NCBI GenBank assembly: GCA_023333565.1 | Contig: JAJKFH010004053.1 | Coordinates: 1,550,001 to 1,614,000, forward strand | Direction: 5' to 3' | Source of the DNA: Puffinus mauretanicus | Taxonomy: Eukaryota; Chordata; Aves; Procellariiformes; Procellariidae | DNA: 64,000 nucleotides | In this document: in pieces, positions 25,406 to 39,190 of the stretch | Position numbering within the stretch: the first letter of the stretch is position 1 | How the letters are laid out: the number at the start of each line of letters is the position of its first letter | Translations under genes and position numbers: made by a program | Notes under the pieces: model-generated | The model's input: the letters and a program-made list of their open reading frames with translations, nothing else | What the model was told of the DNA's origin: nothing | Databases searched by the model: none

Positions 25406-28400
25406 TTTCTCAGGCTATTGAATATACCCACTATCACTGTTCTTACTTCCTTTTCTTAACTTATTTTTTAAATATAAAAATAAAATTCTCATCGGGACCA
25501 AACTATTCCTGAAGGCCTGCTGTTGAATAGTAAATATAAATATCTCACCCACAGCAGGGCTGTGCAATTCTTTCATGTATTTTAAATGTTATTTCATTGC
25601 TAGCGTTTTGAAAATATGTTCTGACTGCTGCCAGCCATACCATGCTTAACTCTCGGTATGTGATTTGTATATCTGGTTTAGTTTGCTAAGGGGGGCTCAG
25701 CTGATGTATTAAATCTGCCACGCAGAAAATTCACAGGCATAAAAAGAGATGTGCATTTGCACAAAATTCAGTCTGGAGACCTTAATGTCCAGAATAACAA
25801 GACAAGCAAACAGGCAACAATAATTAAGTTAATTATTCATAATAATTTTCTATTCTGATAAGCTAGAAGTGCAATGTTCTTTTACTGTGAAATGCTGGAG
25901 CCCTTTTAGATTAAAAATGGAAAAAGTTAAAATAGTGTATTTTGCTTTAGTTTTAATGTGAAATTACAATACAGTGTTTCTGCAAAACATGCTTTGGGAT
26001 CTTCTGTTAGGGTGATCTGTTAGTTTGCATCATGTTAGGGTGAGAGAGAGAGACATGAAAGTGAGTAATTGTTCTGCCCTTACAAATAAAAGATACTATT
26101 GATGTCTAAGTCATGCTGATGCCCAGTCATTTGTTTCTTGTATTTTCTTGTGTTTGTATTACTGCTAAGATGGAGTAACTTTCAATTTATTTTAGTAATT
26201 CTTTGCTGGCTTGGGTGCAGTATGGGGTGAAGGTTAGGGGCCAGGGGCAGCAAAGAAAGTGTGTGGCCCCTGGTAGCCGAGGTGCTGAAGTAGGGCAGCG
26301 TCAAATATCACTCTGCACCCAGTGACACATGTGAATGAAAGTTCATCTGAAGACACTTGACTTTTTAAAATCTCCTCTTCTCCTGTTGAAGTTATAAATC
26401 TTTTCAAGAGGGGAGAAGTTAGGGAAAATCCTTAAAGACTTTCTTACATTGTGCCTGCTTTTTTATTCATCGTACACCACAAAGATAGAGAACCATCATA
26501 CGATCACTGCTTGTGTTATTTGCTGGTGTGAAAAAAGTATTTTTGTTGAAAGCACCTTTGCAGCAGCTACTGAGTTCCTGTGAGGGATTTCTGTGGTTGC
26601 ATCTGTAGCTGAGTTGCACGGCAATTTCCCATTCCCCTCCAGAAGGGCTGTGCTACCTGACCAGCCTGCACCCCAGCTGCCCGGCAGCTTTGCCTGCAGC
26701 AAGCCCAGGGACCGCAGAAAGCACTAACTCGTTTTGTCATCCCCGAATGCCAGCAGCCACATCCAGAGCACCCAAATCCTTCCCTTTATTTAAGTGACGT
26801 TGGGATGGCAGCCATGCTTGGGTTGTGTCTGTGCAGCTCTGCACTGTGACAGTGATGCATCATGCTGAAGGCAAGCTCAGGAGCTTTCAGGACTAGTATA
26901 TAAATCTCTCCTGTTTTATATCTGACAACTGCTATTGCAAATCAGTGCTAAGCCTTCATTACTCTACACTTGAAAGGAAACCTTGAAAAACTTCTTTTGG
27001 AAGGCAGTCCTCCTTGGGCTAGTCCTAAAAAGTTCACAGTTATTATTTATTACTTTGTCACACCAAAATGGGCATAATATAGATGTTTATTAAAACTCTC
27101 TCTTGTAATAATCAGTATTTATTACTGTGTGCATAACAAAAATTGGAAAAAGTACTAAAATGCAAAATAATACAAGTTTCTTGCTTCATTTATTACTTTT
27201 ACTCTGTTTTACAAAACTTAAAACTGCTGCTTTGCTTTTATCACATTTAGAGAAATAATTTGGTTCTGAACTTTGCATGAGTTCAAAACCAAGGATACAT
27301 ACGTAATGCAGAAAGCTTAGAACCACTCCGGGTGAAATGGTGTCAATGACAAAATGACAACGTCGACTGAGTCATGACTCCATCTCATAATATTTATGTT
27401 TGTAGCAGTGATAGATATTGTATTTATAAAAGCTAGAATTTGGGGGGGTGGGCAATGTCTGACTTTGAAAAGGTCTTTTTTCCTTATTCTAGTGGGATGT
27501 AAACCAACACGTCATTCAACCATCCTCATGAAGTTGCAGTTAAACATGTTAGAAATCTCAGAAACGTTGGCACTGTCTAGTCAATAGGGTCCGATCTAAA
27601 TGTCTAGCCATGGATTTCAGACTGGTGCAGGCTCTGTGGGACTCATCTCAGTCATGTGGCTGCAAGAGCTGTGAGACAACGGGGCTTTGGCAGAGATCGG
27701 TTGCTCAGGCTTGTTTGAAAGGCTGGTGAGTCAGGCTGTGCCACCGCAGTTGCTCAGTCATTTACTGTTGGGTAGAATGTCATTTCTGGCAGAGCAGTAA
27801 CTCTCTGTCTATTACTTTCCCCACCCCCTACTTAGAGATCATTTGATTTGGGGCACAAATTAATTGCTGTTTATCTGTGATGAACAAATTTGAATTGAGA
27901 GGGAGTGGATGATGCCTTATTCAAGTAAGATGTTAGACTGACAGTGGCTGGAATAGATGTCAGCACTATGTTGCTATTCCTGTTGTCCCTTTCTCTTTTC
28001 TTTTCTCTCTCTTTCTCTTTTTTTTAAGTGATTCCTTAATATTCCTAAGTAATAATCCTCAGTACTTAGCTAAGCATCCTTTCTCCATTAAAAGAGCCAA
28101 TATTTGCATGAAGATTCTGCACATCTAGAGTCACTGTCCTTTCTCGCAGTGACAGAATGACCTTCTGACTACCAACTATCTCTATATTTCCACCTCCCCA
28201 CTGCTTATTTTATTTCCTTTTTTAACTAATTTCACACCTTGGAAAATAATGACTGTGTCGCATTCTCTTCTGCTTTAATTTGTTATAGCCCTGATCCTAA
28301 CACACTCTCCTGCTAAGATTTTCATCAGTGGTGATTTAATTATTAATTTTTTTTCTCCAGTCCTGTTACTAATATCATCCTTGTGAGTCTTTCACAGTTC

Positions 28401-28483
28401 TTTTATCCCACAGTTTCTAGTCCCAGCTAGAGCTGGTCTGTTGCTAGCACTCCTGGATCCTTCTCTTTGCATCCTTTTCTGGC
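25406..28483 (+). other. DLGAP1: DLGAP1 intron, third segment
   Basis: AT-rich intron with no recognised gene or mobile element. Around 25,815-25,850 there is a cluster of TAATTA-type homeodomain-like words (AATAATTAAGTTAATTATTC), which may be chance in AT-rich DNA. A short GA repeat lies near 26,041-26,052. Confidence 0.75.
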
Positions 28484-28740
28484 CGGGGAGGCAGGCAGCT
28501 TGTGTTGGAAAATGGCTACGCCTTCCTTCATTTTGGTGCTCCATTGCTGCCCCCGTACACGCGGTGGTTAGCTGCACTCAGTCATGCTTCAGGCTGTCTT
28601 TGGAGTGATTTCCTGGGCAACTGCTCCAGTTCTCCGGACAGAAGTTGCCGCGGTGGCTCACAACCGGCAGCCGAGGTTGCCATCGACCAGCGGTCAGGCA
28701 GCCCTTGCACACTGATCCCTGTGCAAACACGCGTGAACGC
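28484..28740. other. CpG-dense patch in AT-rich intron
   Basis: About fifteen CpG dinucleotides occur in roughly 257 bp (GGCCGG, CACGCGG, GCCGCGG, AACCGGCAGCCGAGG, ACACGCGTGAACGCC and others), while the flanking kilobases have very few. The patch is shorter than a classical CpG island. Open frames cross it on both strands (28,502-28,768 + and 28,578-29,021 -) without recognisable domains. It could be an intragenic promoter or enhancer, a GC-rich remnant of an old repeat, or a site protected from deamination by being unmethylated. The sequence alone does not choose between these. Confidence 0.5.
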
Positions 28741-30234
28741 CAAGGAGGATTTATCCTATCAGCTCTAATTGTCCCTTCTCCAGAGAAGTTAATCAGATTC
28801 GTTATATCTCTGTGATGACTGTGGTATCTGCCTGAGCGTTTTGCCTCTGGCAGAAGATTGACAAGCCCTCGTTTTCTATTGAAATTGCATGTTATGACTA
28901 TATTTCCTTCCCCTGTTCTCGGAATCAGTATGTCCACATAATAGTAGCTTGTTATTTGTGTAACTAGTTCCCTTAAGGGCAACAGCCCAAAGAATAATAA
29001 AATAACCCATTTGAAGTTCATACAAACAATAAATCACCTGAACAGCTGTCTCTTTAAAAACAGGGCTGTAGTTTGACATTGATGTTGCAGAGATTCTTCA
29101 TCTTTTGACTATGTTTTCAGATTATGTGTTTTATTTTATGTACCTCCTTTAAATGATGTACGTAATAGACAATAATAAATAATACATAGAGGAAGAATTT
29201 TTGTTTTTAAGGAATATTTTTGAAGAAGAGGATGAAATAAAATTGATATGTAAAGTAGTACTTAAAGCACTAATTCTTGCTTCTGAGTTGAATCTTACAA
29301 TTTTTATTGTACTATCTTATATTTCACAATTAATCCCTCAGTGTTTCTATCATGGGCACTAAAGCCAGCCAGAACGGGAAGGTTAGATATGATCCAGGTT
29401 AGATCTGAGATGAATGTAAATCTCCTGCCCTGCTCCCTAGGCTACCCGCAGCCCCCAGTACAGGTCTGAGATACCCATTGGGAGGATGTCCTGCTCCGTG
29501 GGAAATCAACACTGGCTTTTTTCCCTAAGGCATGAGACTTAATAGGAATAAAGCACAGAAAAATGATTGTCGACTGTTTCAAAGTCCTTGGGAATACTAT
29601 GCAATTGGGATCTGGGTCTCCAGTACTGGATTCTGCAGTGGTTGTTTACAAGTCTCAAGTGTAGCGTTTAAAATCTGAGCTCTCCCCCCTGACAAAGTAC
29701 ATACGGAGTTTTAAATGTCAGCCTCCTACCCAACACAATCGGATGATAACCTCTGCCATTAATTAATCAAGTTGCTTGTTAAAAACATTATCTTGCCACT
29801 GTTCTTCCAAGTTCTTTTGAATTCAGACAAATTTAACAGCTTTCTCTTCCATAAAATGATACACTAAGGTTAATTACAGTTCAGGAACACTCTAAGGTAT
29901 GATTTGGCTGCTCGGTGTTTCTCAGGTCTAAAAAGAGCATGAGGGGTGCACCTGGAACGAGCGCGCCTGGCTTGCGTTGTTCAGAGGGAAGGGGAGGATC
30001 AGTCAAGCGATTAAAATGAAGGACTGAAATTGCAAAACTCTCAGGTGTGGTGCCCCTTTTTCTGCCAGAGGGGAGCAGGGTGGTGGGAGAGTCTGGCCCC
30101 CACACCTACGTGCTGTGCCTCCACGGCAGGTAGGCTGTGGCCTCGGGAGCAGGGGCCGAGGAAGGAGTGCTGGGCACCCCACCACTGCTGCTCCCTGCCT
30201 GGCCTCTTCCCAGCTGTGGATATCGATGTGCCTC

Positions 30235-30350
30235 CAGCTCTAGGTAAAAAGGGATAATAACACTCACCTCCTGCACATCGGGATGTCACAAGGATTGATT
30301 CATTACAGTTAGTGCAGCAATTACAGAGCCTTCTAAAGAGGCTGCAGAAA
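30235..30350 (+). repeat. MIR/CORE-SINE-like fragment (tentative)
   Basis: GGGATAATAACACTCACCTC followed by a CACAAGGATTGATTCATTA string resembles the post-core region of MIR-type SINEs (a 'gggataataac.cctacctc...gaggattaa' pattern). Divergence is high. The identification is from memory of the family pattern and has not been aligned. Confidence 0.5.
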
Positions 30351-32432
30351 TGCTAATACAGTCATCATTAGTCATTGCCCCCTTGCTCTTAGCACCTGTT
30401 TTGTACTCCTGAAGCAAGGCTTGCGGCAGCATTTCCCTGTGCTCACCGAGATGCCTGGGAAGAGCCCCACCATATTGCACGAGCAGCGAGGCACAGTGTG
30501 AGGAAGAAGTTAAATCATCCTTGTATTTCCCTGCCGGAGGAAGAGCTGCAGAGGCTGGTGAGACCTCAGCCAGGGATAAGAGGGTTGGTTCTTGTAGTTC
30601 CTCCTCAACTGTGCTTCCCACACGCATCCTGCTGCCAGGATGCTCTCTTCTCTCTTTCCACCTGCTGTACGTATTTGCTCTCCCCATGATGTGTGAAAGC
30701 CCGAAGGGGAGCACACTACTCCTAGGAGTAACAGTAACTCATGTTGCATTTTGCTGTGTCTGTTGAAATTCATAGGTACGATCTTCTCATGACTTGACAC
30801 ATCTCCCCCTCTCTTACCACCATGCAGCCCACACCCATTGCTAACATATGTCCCAGAGGTGGTTCAGATACTTTTACAGGGGGCAAATGATAGATAGCCA
30901 TGCTTCCCTTCAGCTAGTCCTACCTCTCCTCTTCCCTCTGCGCCCTGCCTACATACACTAATGCATGGCTTCCCACTCACATCTCTATACATTTTCTTTG
31001 TATTTGTTACCCTTCACACTATAGCAGAAGGGAATCTTAAAATGCCTTTTTTTTTCTCATAGGGAAGGCCTTCAGAGCTAGGAAAAGATATTTTAATACA
31101 TCTCAGAGCCTGAGCTGCCATGGTATGTGCTGCACAGAGAAGCAGGCACACCAAACACTCTGAAAATCACAGTCTGGCTGAGTGGAAGGGGTTCCCACTG
31201 TATGCTCTGAGCATGCCTATTCCTGGAAAACCTGTGACTTTTCTGATGAAAAGCCATTTGGAAGGCTGCAAGAAACGTTTGTGTCTGTTATTGTCTCCTT
31301 ATTTCTCTTCTTTGGAGAGGGTAGACAGCAGCACTATGGTCCCATACTGATGGCAGCCTAATCGCCCACTAAGAGCATGGTACTGCCAGGGACAGTAAAA
31401 CCCATACGAGCTAGCGGAGGAGCAGTTTTCTACTTACATCCCGAGTTCTTAGTGCAGTCACAACAGAGAAGATTATCCATGAGCTTGCCACAGTCTTCTT
31501 ATGAGGAATATTGATCCATTTTCTTCCACTGAGTTTAAGCTTGTTTTTTTCCTGTTTGGAAAGGCAGGACTGGGCCCATTAGCTTAAGCAGAATTTGTCT
31601 AAGTTGAGGAAAAAATGTGACTCAAACTTTGCCATTGACAGACCTTCAGCAAAACTCCAAGATTTGACTTGCTAAACATCTAGCAATTACCCATCTAATT
31701 AATTATTTGCTTATCTTTAGATAAAAACAACTTTTTAATTGTATTTAGCGTTTTCCTGTCACTGAATATCTTCTCATTAGTGAGTAGTGAATAGCTGTAC
31801 ACACAAAAACCTGCTTTCACATATCCAAATTGCTTCCTTCCTGTTATAAATGGATATTTAGCATAGTGAAAGGAGCAAGATTGGTAATACAGCCATTGAG
31901 AGTGTATTATTGTGTTGGGCTTTTCTTTGGTTTCTACTTTCTTTTATTCTTAAAGAATACGGAAGTAATGTTTTTAGGAAGTTGCCGGTTTCTGTACAGA
32001 AGGAAAGTTCCTTTTTCAACCCCAGTGCTGACCTGCCCTTTTTAGTCACCAAGAAAAATACTTTCATTCATGAAAAGCACATAAAAAAGCTTTAAATCCT
32101 ACCATTTGTGTAATGATATGCTGAATGCTATGAACGCAAATTGCCCTATGAATCCTAATTAATTGGAAATCAGGTCCACAATTCATCTGGGCTGTAAAAA
32201 TCAGAATATATTCTAAGATATAATAGATGTGCAGCATCTTTTTTATATGCTTGCTGTTTCTTAAGTCCTTGAACTTTGTGTTTGTGTGTTTTCTTCACCA
32301 ACTGTGAAAACTCGAGGGTTTTTTCCCTTTATCTGGAAGGGTTTTGCAAGCCTCATGAGATGAGCTTTAAGAAAAACATAATGCATTGCAGAAGTGTAAT
32401 AAATAGCAATCATTGGCAGCACTAGATTATTC

Positions 32433-32450
32433 CTCCCTCTAGTGGCTGCC
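32433..32450 (-). promoter_or_regulatory. CTCF-like motif (candidate)
   Basis: The minus strand reads GCAGCCACTAGAGGGAGG, which matches the CTCF core consensus CCASYAGRKGG at all positions, with a plausible G-rich continuation. Such matches also arise by chance, and occupancy cannot be judged from sequence. Confidence 0.35.
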
Positions 32451-33954
32451 TGGCTGGCTCCAGTGAGAATAAATGGAGCTCTTTATTAACATCTCGAGGA
32501 ATTATTCCATTAGCTTAGCTACTGGGAATTTACTTTTTTTGGGCTAGCATCCTCCAGCTCTCTGCCTGCTTGGTAATCCGTGGTGCCTCTGTGCACATGT
32601 CCGTGACTATGTTACGTGACCAGCTTTCAATTTTTCAAGGCCACCTCTCTACAGTGTTCTCAAGCTTTCCTGCTCCCTTCTGTACATTATATTACATGAT
32701 TCCCAGTAGCAGTCACGTAAAGAAGGTCACCCCACTTCTATTGCATTTCTGTGGTTCCACACGGTACATTACACCAAATCCAGCTGATCTCTGATGTACG
32801 CTAAACTGAAAAAGTGATGAATTTGAGGCAGCTTAGTTTGTCTACTCATGGTGCAATACTGGGAACTGTGCTTGGACAGTGAGCAGGGTATTAGTGCTTC
32901 CTCCATCTACCTGCATCTCAGTGCATGCCCATATACCAGTGGGCAGCTCAGGCATGTTCATGTCATTAAGAGAGACCAAACACATCCCTTGGTGGATAGT
33001 TCAGGAAAATGTAAAGGTGCTGCAGAGCTGGGATGCTCCACTTAATTTTGCCTAGCAGCAACCCCTATCTACTAAGTCGGAGGGACAAAATTTGGTGGAT
33101 TGACGAATTGGTCCTTACCTGGCACATCACAGGAGAAGCCAGAGTCCCAGGATGCTGAGCAGACCTTCGAAGGTGGCCCTGTGCATCTCGCCTGCACACA
33201 AAGACATGCTGGTGTTCAAACATCATGAGACAGGTCTCTGCTCTCTTGCTCCTGACAATAAGAAATGGATTAATATATTATCATAATGTTGCTATTTTCC
33301 TAATCGAGGTGACAAAAAAACTGAGCAATAAAAATAGCTGCTATAAGTACAACAGCCATTTAAGGAAGAGGTCGTCTAAGGAAGAGGGTACTTATTCATA
33401 CAACTCAATTAAATTATATAACTTAAGGGCAAAATTGCAGCCCCCCTCATAAGAGTTGTGAGGCTTGAGAAAGTAATATAGGTTTAATTACACTTTGCTT
33501 AAAATTGACTTTTTAGGCATTAAACTTTTCCATAGCTCACTGAAGTTTTATTAGGCTGGAGATCTTTTCAAGGAGTTCTGTCTTACCTCAGCAAAACCAT
33601 TGACTTGAGATGATATCGTAAATCACCGTCCATAGTCAATAATGGTTTTAATCGAAAAATGCATTTTCTAAAGTACCTTTTGACCATCATACCAAACACT
33701 CTTTACTCTTTATTAACCAGCTCTTCCACTTTATGTACAATATCTGTCTCTGGGACTGAAGTTTATTATTTCAGTCGTTCTGTCACCTTTGCTTCCAGTA
33801 ATATAATAAAAATACAGTGCTGCTATTCTCTTCCAATGAAGAACCTCAGTCATGTTTGCTAACTTTAATTCAGTATCACAAAGCCACCTGAGAGGTGCTG
33901 TAGGGAAGTATTAACGTACTTGTTTGCTGAGCCTGAGGGTTTATATGACTTCCT

Positions 33955-34025
33955 CTCCAGGTCACACAGCAAATTTCTGTCAACACTGAAATCGGAACCC
34001 ATGAGCCACAGTCCATTGCCCATGC
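33955..34025 (-). repeat. MIR-like fragment, reverse orientation (tentative)
   Basis: The + strand CCAGGTCACACAGCAAATTT, and downstream GGAACCCATGAGCCACAGTC with CATTGCCC, reads as the reverse complement of the MIR core pattern (a Pol III-SINE-derived 'tgctgtgtgacctggg' segment with a preceding 'gggttc'). It is short and diverged. Confidence 0.5.
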
Positions 34026-37000
34026 TTTTAAATGCCAGATAGAAGTTACTTATCCAGAAAATTTTAGAGTTTATCTTTCCTTTTTTTTTTTTTCTGGTAC
34101 GGTGTTTTAAACAAAAACGTAGATATCCAGATATTTTCATCTTCTGAGTAGGACAGAAGGCCATCTTCATTATGCTTTGAAAAGGAAAGAATTTTTTCTT
34201 AACTCATTCACAGGTGGTTGGTTGGTCTTACACAGGAGAGACCACACACTATTAAACAGTCCTCTGTAAGGAATTAGCTTTATTCCTTTCCCTATGCAAA
34301 CACAGAAGTTTGGGCACTTTTTCTCTTTTTCATCTGACCTTGCTGGATTTTTTTGCTTTAATTTTTCATTGAAAAGAGCAGTGTCCCAATTCAGTAAAGC
34401 ATATATTTTGATTCTAAGTATGACAGTTAAATTCAAATATTTGGAAATACTTAAGAATGCCTACTATTACAGGATTTTCTCAGCTGACTTTCTCAGGAGT
34501 TAAAGGCTTTCTTCCTTTAAAATGAGAGGCGAAACCTCTTTGAAGATCCTCAACCCTGAAAAGCATCCACTCTTCGGAAATATTTCCTCATTGTCTCTGT
34601 CTGAATCATTGCACTTGACACTAACAGCATGATAAATGGCATATAACAGGTTCTCCATTCCTTTACTCCCAGACCCAAATAAATGGTTCAGAGTATTTCT
34701 TTTTCATGGGATTAAAAGATATATATTTTAAATAATTTTTAAAAAAAAATCCCTTTCAGTCCCCAGCTAGGTTTGGCACTACTATGCAGCTTCTCAAGAC
34801 ATTTTTTCCTTTGTTCTGCTTTATCAGGATTCATTCTGAACAAGTTTGGCCCAATGATAGCCTATAACACAGAAGGCATCTGTTTTTAAAAAAAGGGAAA
34901 AAAAATCTAAAAATGTGTGTTAAGCATGATTTTACATCTTTTGAAAAAAAATCTATTTATCGGAAAAGTTTTCATAATGGAAGTCAACTGCAGACTTCCA
35001 CCTCGAGATATTCAGTGCTTTGGCCCTGTTTATAAAACCATTGACAAGCCAACTTGCCCAGACTGCAATATATTTCACACATACCTGAAATAACAGGTTA
35101 TCACAGGTTGTATCTCAATACAGCAGACTGAGATTTTTGTAATCACTGCAAAACAAAACTGGAAAGACTTTGTAATGGAAAGAGAGAGTTATGAAATACA
35201 CATGGACAGCTGGGGGTTTTAAATTATCTGGGTTTGTTTTGGGGGATTTCATTTGATGTAAAAGCACCTGAAGGGAAAGTGGTATCGGCTTCTTTTTTCT
35301 GAGGAATAGCTCTGATAAAGTTACATGGAGGGAAGTCTCCCTGCTCTTGGGGTATCACTTTTGCTGTGCAATATCAGTGATAAAAGGGAAAATCTCCCAG
35401 AGCAGTAGAGACTGCTGCCCAGAGAATCAGTAGAGAATTTGCCAGAAACCCTACTGTACACGGTTATTTTTTCATTTACTTATGTTCTAGACATTACTTC
35501 AAATAAAATTATAGAAGAAAAGTTAGTATTGCCAGCTTCTTTGGTATGACAGGAAAAGTTGTAGGGTTTTACCTTAGTCAGTGATAACTCTATTTGAACA
35601 GTTCCCCCCAAAATCTTTGGGTTTTTTTTTATCAGGAAGGGATGGCTGCAAGTCATATCTGAGCTCCAAGCTATACTTATCCAGACACAGCTCGAGAAAC
35701 TGGCTGTAGAGTTATCCAGGAGGTCACTGCTCTGTCTTCTCACCCCTCTCTCAACCCCTGTGCCATCAGCAGTAGCTTGGATTTCAAGTCACCGCCTCCC
35801 CGGTGTCTGCAGAGAAACAAAATGTAATAAGTTAGAAGTACTTGCTTAGAAAAGAAGAAAAAGCAGTCTTCTCTTCAGGCACTTTAAACTGCTTAGTGTT
35901 CTTCAAATACAAACCAGCTAAAATAGAGGATACTGAAATAGCCACTTAGTCAGAATGCACATATGATCTTTCAAAGTGAACCCATCAAGAGAGAAGAGGA
36001 GACAAAATCCACAGTCACCACCAGCACATATTACAGTCCAGGTCAACAATTTGCAGGCGTTACCAAGAAATAATGCGTGCCCACAGCAGGCAAGATACTC
36101 AAAGTATTTGTCACGTTAGCATGCTTGGCCCTGTATTGAATCTTGCTGTCTCGAACATTCAGTTGGAGGTAATGCTGTTACTCAGAGATGTAAGAAGGTG
36201 AGCTCAGCCCCTTAGCTTAGCTGGACTTGGGATTCTTCCCTTCTCCCTTACAGAGTTATGAGCCTACCCTACTCATTGCTTTAAAATGTACTTGCTTTTC
36301 AGAGTTCTCCAATAGTTTGGTTTGTGTTGCACATCTGTACAGCTGGTGTTGAATCTGCCTTTTTTTTAGTAGGTATCTGAAATTTTTGCAATGGCAGAAG
36401 ACTGAATAGGAAGTGGAAAAATGCTGCATATGTAAAATGCATTTTTGGAAAATGCAGGTGGCTGCTTATTTATGTGAAGGTTTTAGAGTAACGGTGTTGA
36501 CTTGTAAAACTAAGATGTGTTCCTAATCTCACTGGGAGATGTTTATACAGATCTAGCTCAGATGTTTGGAAATGTCTTTCTGAACTAGGTGACTCAGAAG
36601 CAGGCACGTGGCAGGGCTTCATGGCCAAGCAGCCTGTGGGTGACTGTCACCTGGTTTCAGGTCCATGTGGAGTTGAGGACACTGAACACTGAAAATGCAT
36701 TGCAATTTGTCAGGAAAAATTGCTCTTAAATAAAAACTGCAGTGACATTCAACAGCAAATACTTTTTTAGTATTTACTGGAAAACATTATTTGTAGATAA
36801 ATACTGCCCAATGTTGTAACTTGGAGTAGCGCAGGACGACTTTCCGTTATGGGAAGTCTGCCCAGAAGATGTCTTTTAGCTGAGCTGGAGCGCTATCATC
36901 CCACTCCCAGGAGCAAGCCAGAGCTCCTGCATAAATTGCGGTGCTAAGCAGGCAGGGCTGGTTGTGCAGCCAGCTCAGCACACGGCTGGGTGACATTCCT

Positions 37001-37631
37001 GAAAAGTAACTGCTTTCCTCCTGCAGTTTGGCAGAGAGCTGTAATACTCGGTTTTTCCCACTGGCAGAATTAATCAAACTTTTAATGTATGAATGGGGGA
37101 GACCTGAAAATTAAATTAAGCAGGTGAGGTCCGAGTTTGTGGAGACTGTGATTTTTGTAGAATAGCACAAGGACTGCAACAGGGAATATCTTGATCCCAG
37201 ATACCCTGAGGTTAAAAAAGGAAAAAAAGCTGTCTGTCAGTATTCTGAGTAGGAGTAAGCTTAATATTATTACAGACTGAGACTCAATCTTCAGTTCTCG
37301 CCGCGAATGCATCAGGAAGTGCAGATCCGCAGGTGTGCGAGAGGATGTTTTGAGTGTGTTATCAGACACCCAAGAGGAGGAAAATGACAGTATGATTTGA
37401 CTCACTTACGATAATAGCAGCAATTACAGAGGTAGCAGTGAAGCAGTCCATGTCCAATGCCAAAAGCTGTGCCTGAGCGGACCTGGAGGCATCTCCTTCC
37501 CTCCTTCTTGGAGGGATTGCCCTCAAACACAAGCTCTCAGGTGGCTGGCTGGCAGACTGAAATGCTTGAATTATTAAAATAAGAGTTTAATCTGAGCAGA
37601 GTGTGGATGACTTTTGAGGGGAGGGGTGGCA

Positions 37632-39190
37632 CAGAATTATTTAAGTTGGAAAAGACCTTTAAGATCATCAAGCCCAACCGTTAACCTAGCACTGCCAAGT
37701 CCACCACTAAACCATGTCCCTAAGCACCACATCTACACATCTTTTAAATACCTCCAGGGATGGTGACTCAACCACTTCCCTGGGCAGCCTGTTCCAAGGC
37801 CTGACCACTCTTTCAGTAAAGAAATTTCTCCTAATGTCCAATCTAAACCTCCCTGGCGCAACTTGAGGCCATTTCCTCTCGTCCTATCGCTGGTTACTTG
37901 GGAGAAGAGACCAACCCCCACCTCACTACAACCTCCTTTCAGGTAGTTGTAGAGCACGATGAGGTCTCCCCTCAGCCTCCTCTTCTCCAGGCTAAACAGC
38001 CCCAGTTCCCTCAGCCGCTCCTCATAAGACTTGTGCTCCAGGCCCTTCACCAGCTTCATTGCCCTCCTCTGGACACGCTCCAGCACCTCCATGTCCTTCT
38101 TGTAGTGAGGGGCCCAAAACTGAACACAGGATTCGAGGTGCGGCCTCACCAGTGCCGAGTACAGGGGCACGATCACCTCCCTACTCCTGCTGGCCACACT
38201 ATTCCTAATACAGGCCAGGATGCCATTGGCCTTCTTGGCCACCTAGGCACACTGCTGGCTCATGTTCAGCCGGCTGTCGACCAACATCCCCAGGTCCTTT
38301 TCCTCTGGGCGGCTTTCCAGCCACTCTTCCCCAAGCCTGTAGCGTTGCCTGGGGTTGTTGTGGCCGAAGTGCAGGACCCGGCACTTGGTCTTGTTGAACC
38401 TCATACAGTTGGCCTCGGCCCATCGATCCAGCCTGTCCAGGTCCCTCTGCAGAGCCTTCCTACCCTCGAGCAGATCAACACTCCCGCTTGAGTTTGTCAT
38501 CTGCAAACTTACTGAGGGAGCACTCGATCCCCTCGTCCAGATCATTGATAAAGATATTGAACAGGACCAGCCCCAGTACTGAGCCCTGGGGAACACCGCT
38601 CGTGACTGGTTGCCAACTGGATTTAACTCCGTTCACCACAACTCTCTGGGCCCAGCCATCCAGCCAGTTTTTTACCCAGCGAAGAGTACGCCCGTCCAAG
38701 CCATGAACAGCCAGTTTCTCCAGGAGAATGCTGTGGGAAACGGTGTCAAAGGCTTTGCTAAAGTCTACCTAGACAACATCCACAGCCTTTCCCTCATCTA
38801 CCAACTGGGTCACCTTGTCATAGAAGGAGATCAGGTTGGTCAAGCAGGACCTGCCTTTCATAAACCCATGCTGACTGGGCTTAATGACCTGGTTGCCCTG
38901 TACATGCTGCATGATGGCACTCAAGACGATCTGCTCCATAACCTTCCCCGGCACCAAGGTCAGACTGACAGGCCTGTGGTTTCCAGATCCTCCTTCTCGC
39001 CCTTCTTGTAGATGGGTGTGACATTTGCTAACCTCCACTCAACTGGGACCTCCCCAGTTAGCCAGGACTGCTGATAAAGGATTGGAAGTGGCTTGGTGAG
39101 CACTTCCACCAGCTCCCTCAGTACCCTTGGGTGGATCTCATCCGGCCCTATAGCCTTGTGTATGTCTAAGTGGTGTAGCAGATCAGTAAC
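37632..39190 (-). mobile_element. 5'-truncated CR1 LINE (copy 2)
   Basis: This minus-strand CR1 of about 1.56 kb retains the reverse-transcriptase part of ORF2 and the 3' end. Its 3' boundary is near 37,632 (GAATTATTTAAGTTGGAAAAG). The 5' end is near 39,190, where similarity to copies 1 and 3 stops in the codons for DLLHHLDIHKAIGPDEIHPR. The endonuclease and ORF1 are absent, as in most CR1 insertions, which truncate during reverse transcription. It is more decayed than copies 1 and 3: there is a TAG where VYLDFSKAF is expected (38,769-38,771), a stop in the [11 protein letters not shown] region near 38,247, and a small deletion in the [10 protein letters not shown] region near 38,490. It keeps the original frame at the site where copies 1 and 3 share a frameshift, and it carries different diagnostic bases, so it belongs to a different lineage. 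Confidence 0.93.

Larger units (their letters stand above)
28741..37631 (+). other. DLGAP1: DLGAP1 intron, fourth segment
   Basis: Intronic sequence with no recognisable exon. It contains two MIR-like fragments (about 30,235 and 33,955), a CTCF-like site at 32,433 and AT-rich low-complexity runs. The interval 30,000-30,700 is relatively GC-rich and has several overlapping open frames on both strands; none shows a known domain, and the overlap itself argues against coding. Confidence 0.75.

Noticed and set aside
28502..29021. Overlapping open frames across the CpG-dense patch as a possible gene
   Set aside because: GC-rich DNA has fewer stop codons by composition. The frames overlap on opposite strands and show no domain; only the CpG density is retained as an observation.
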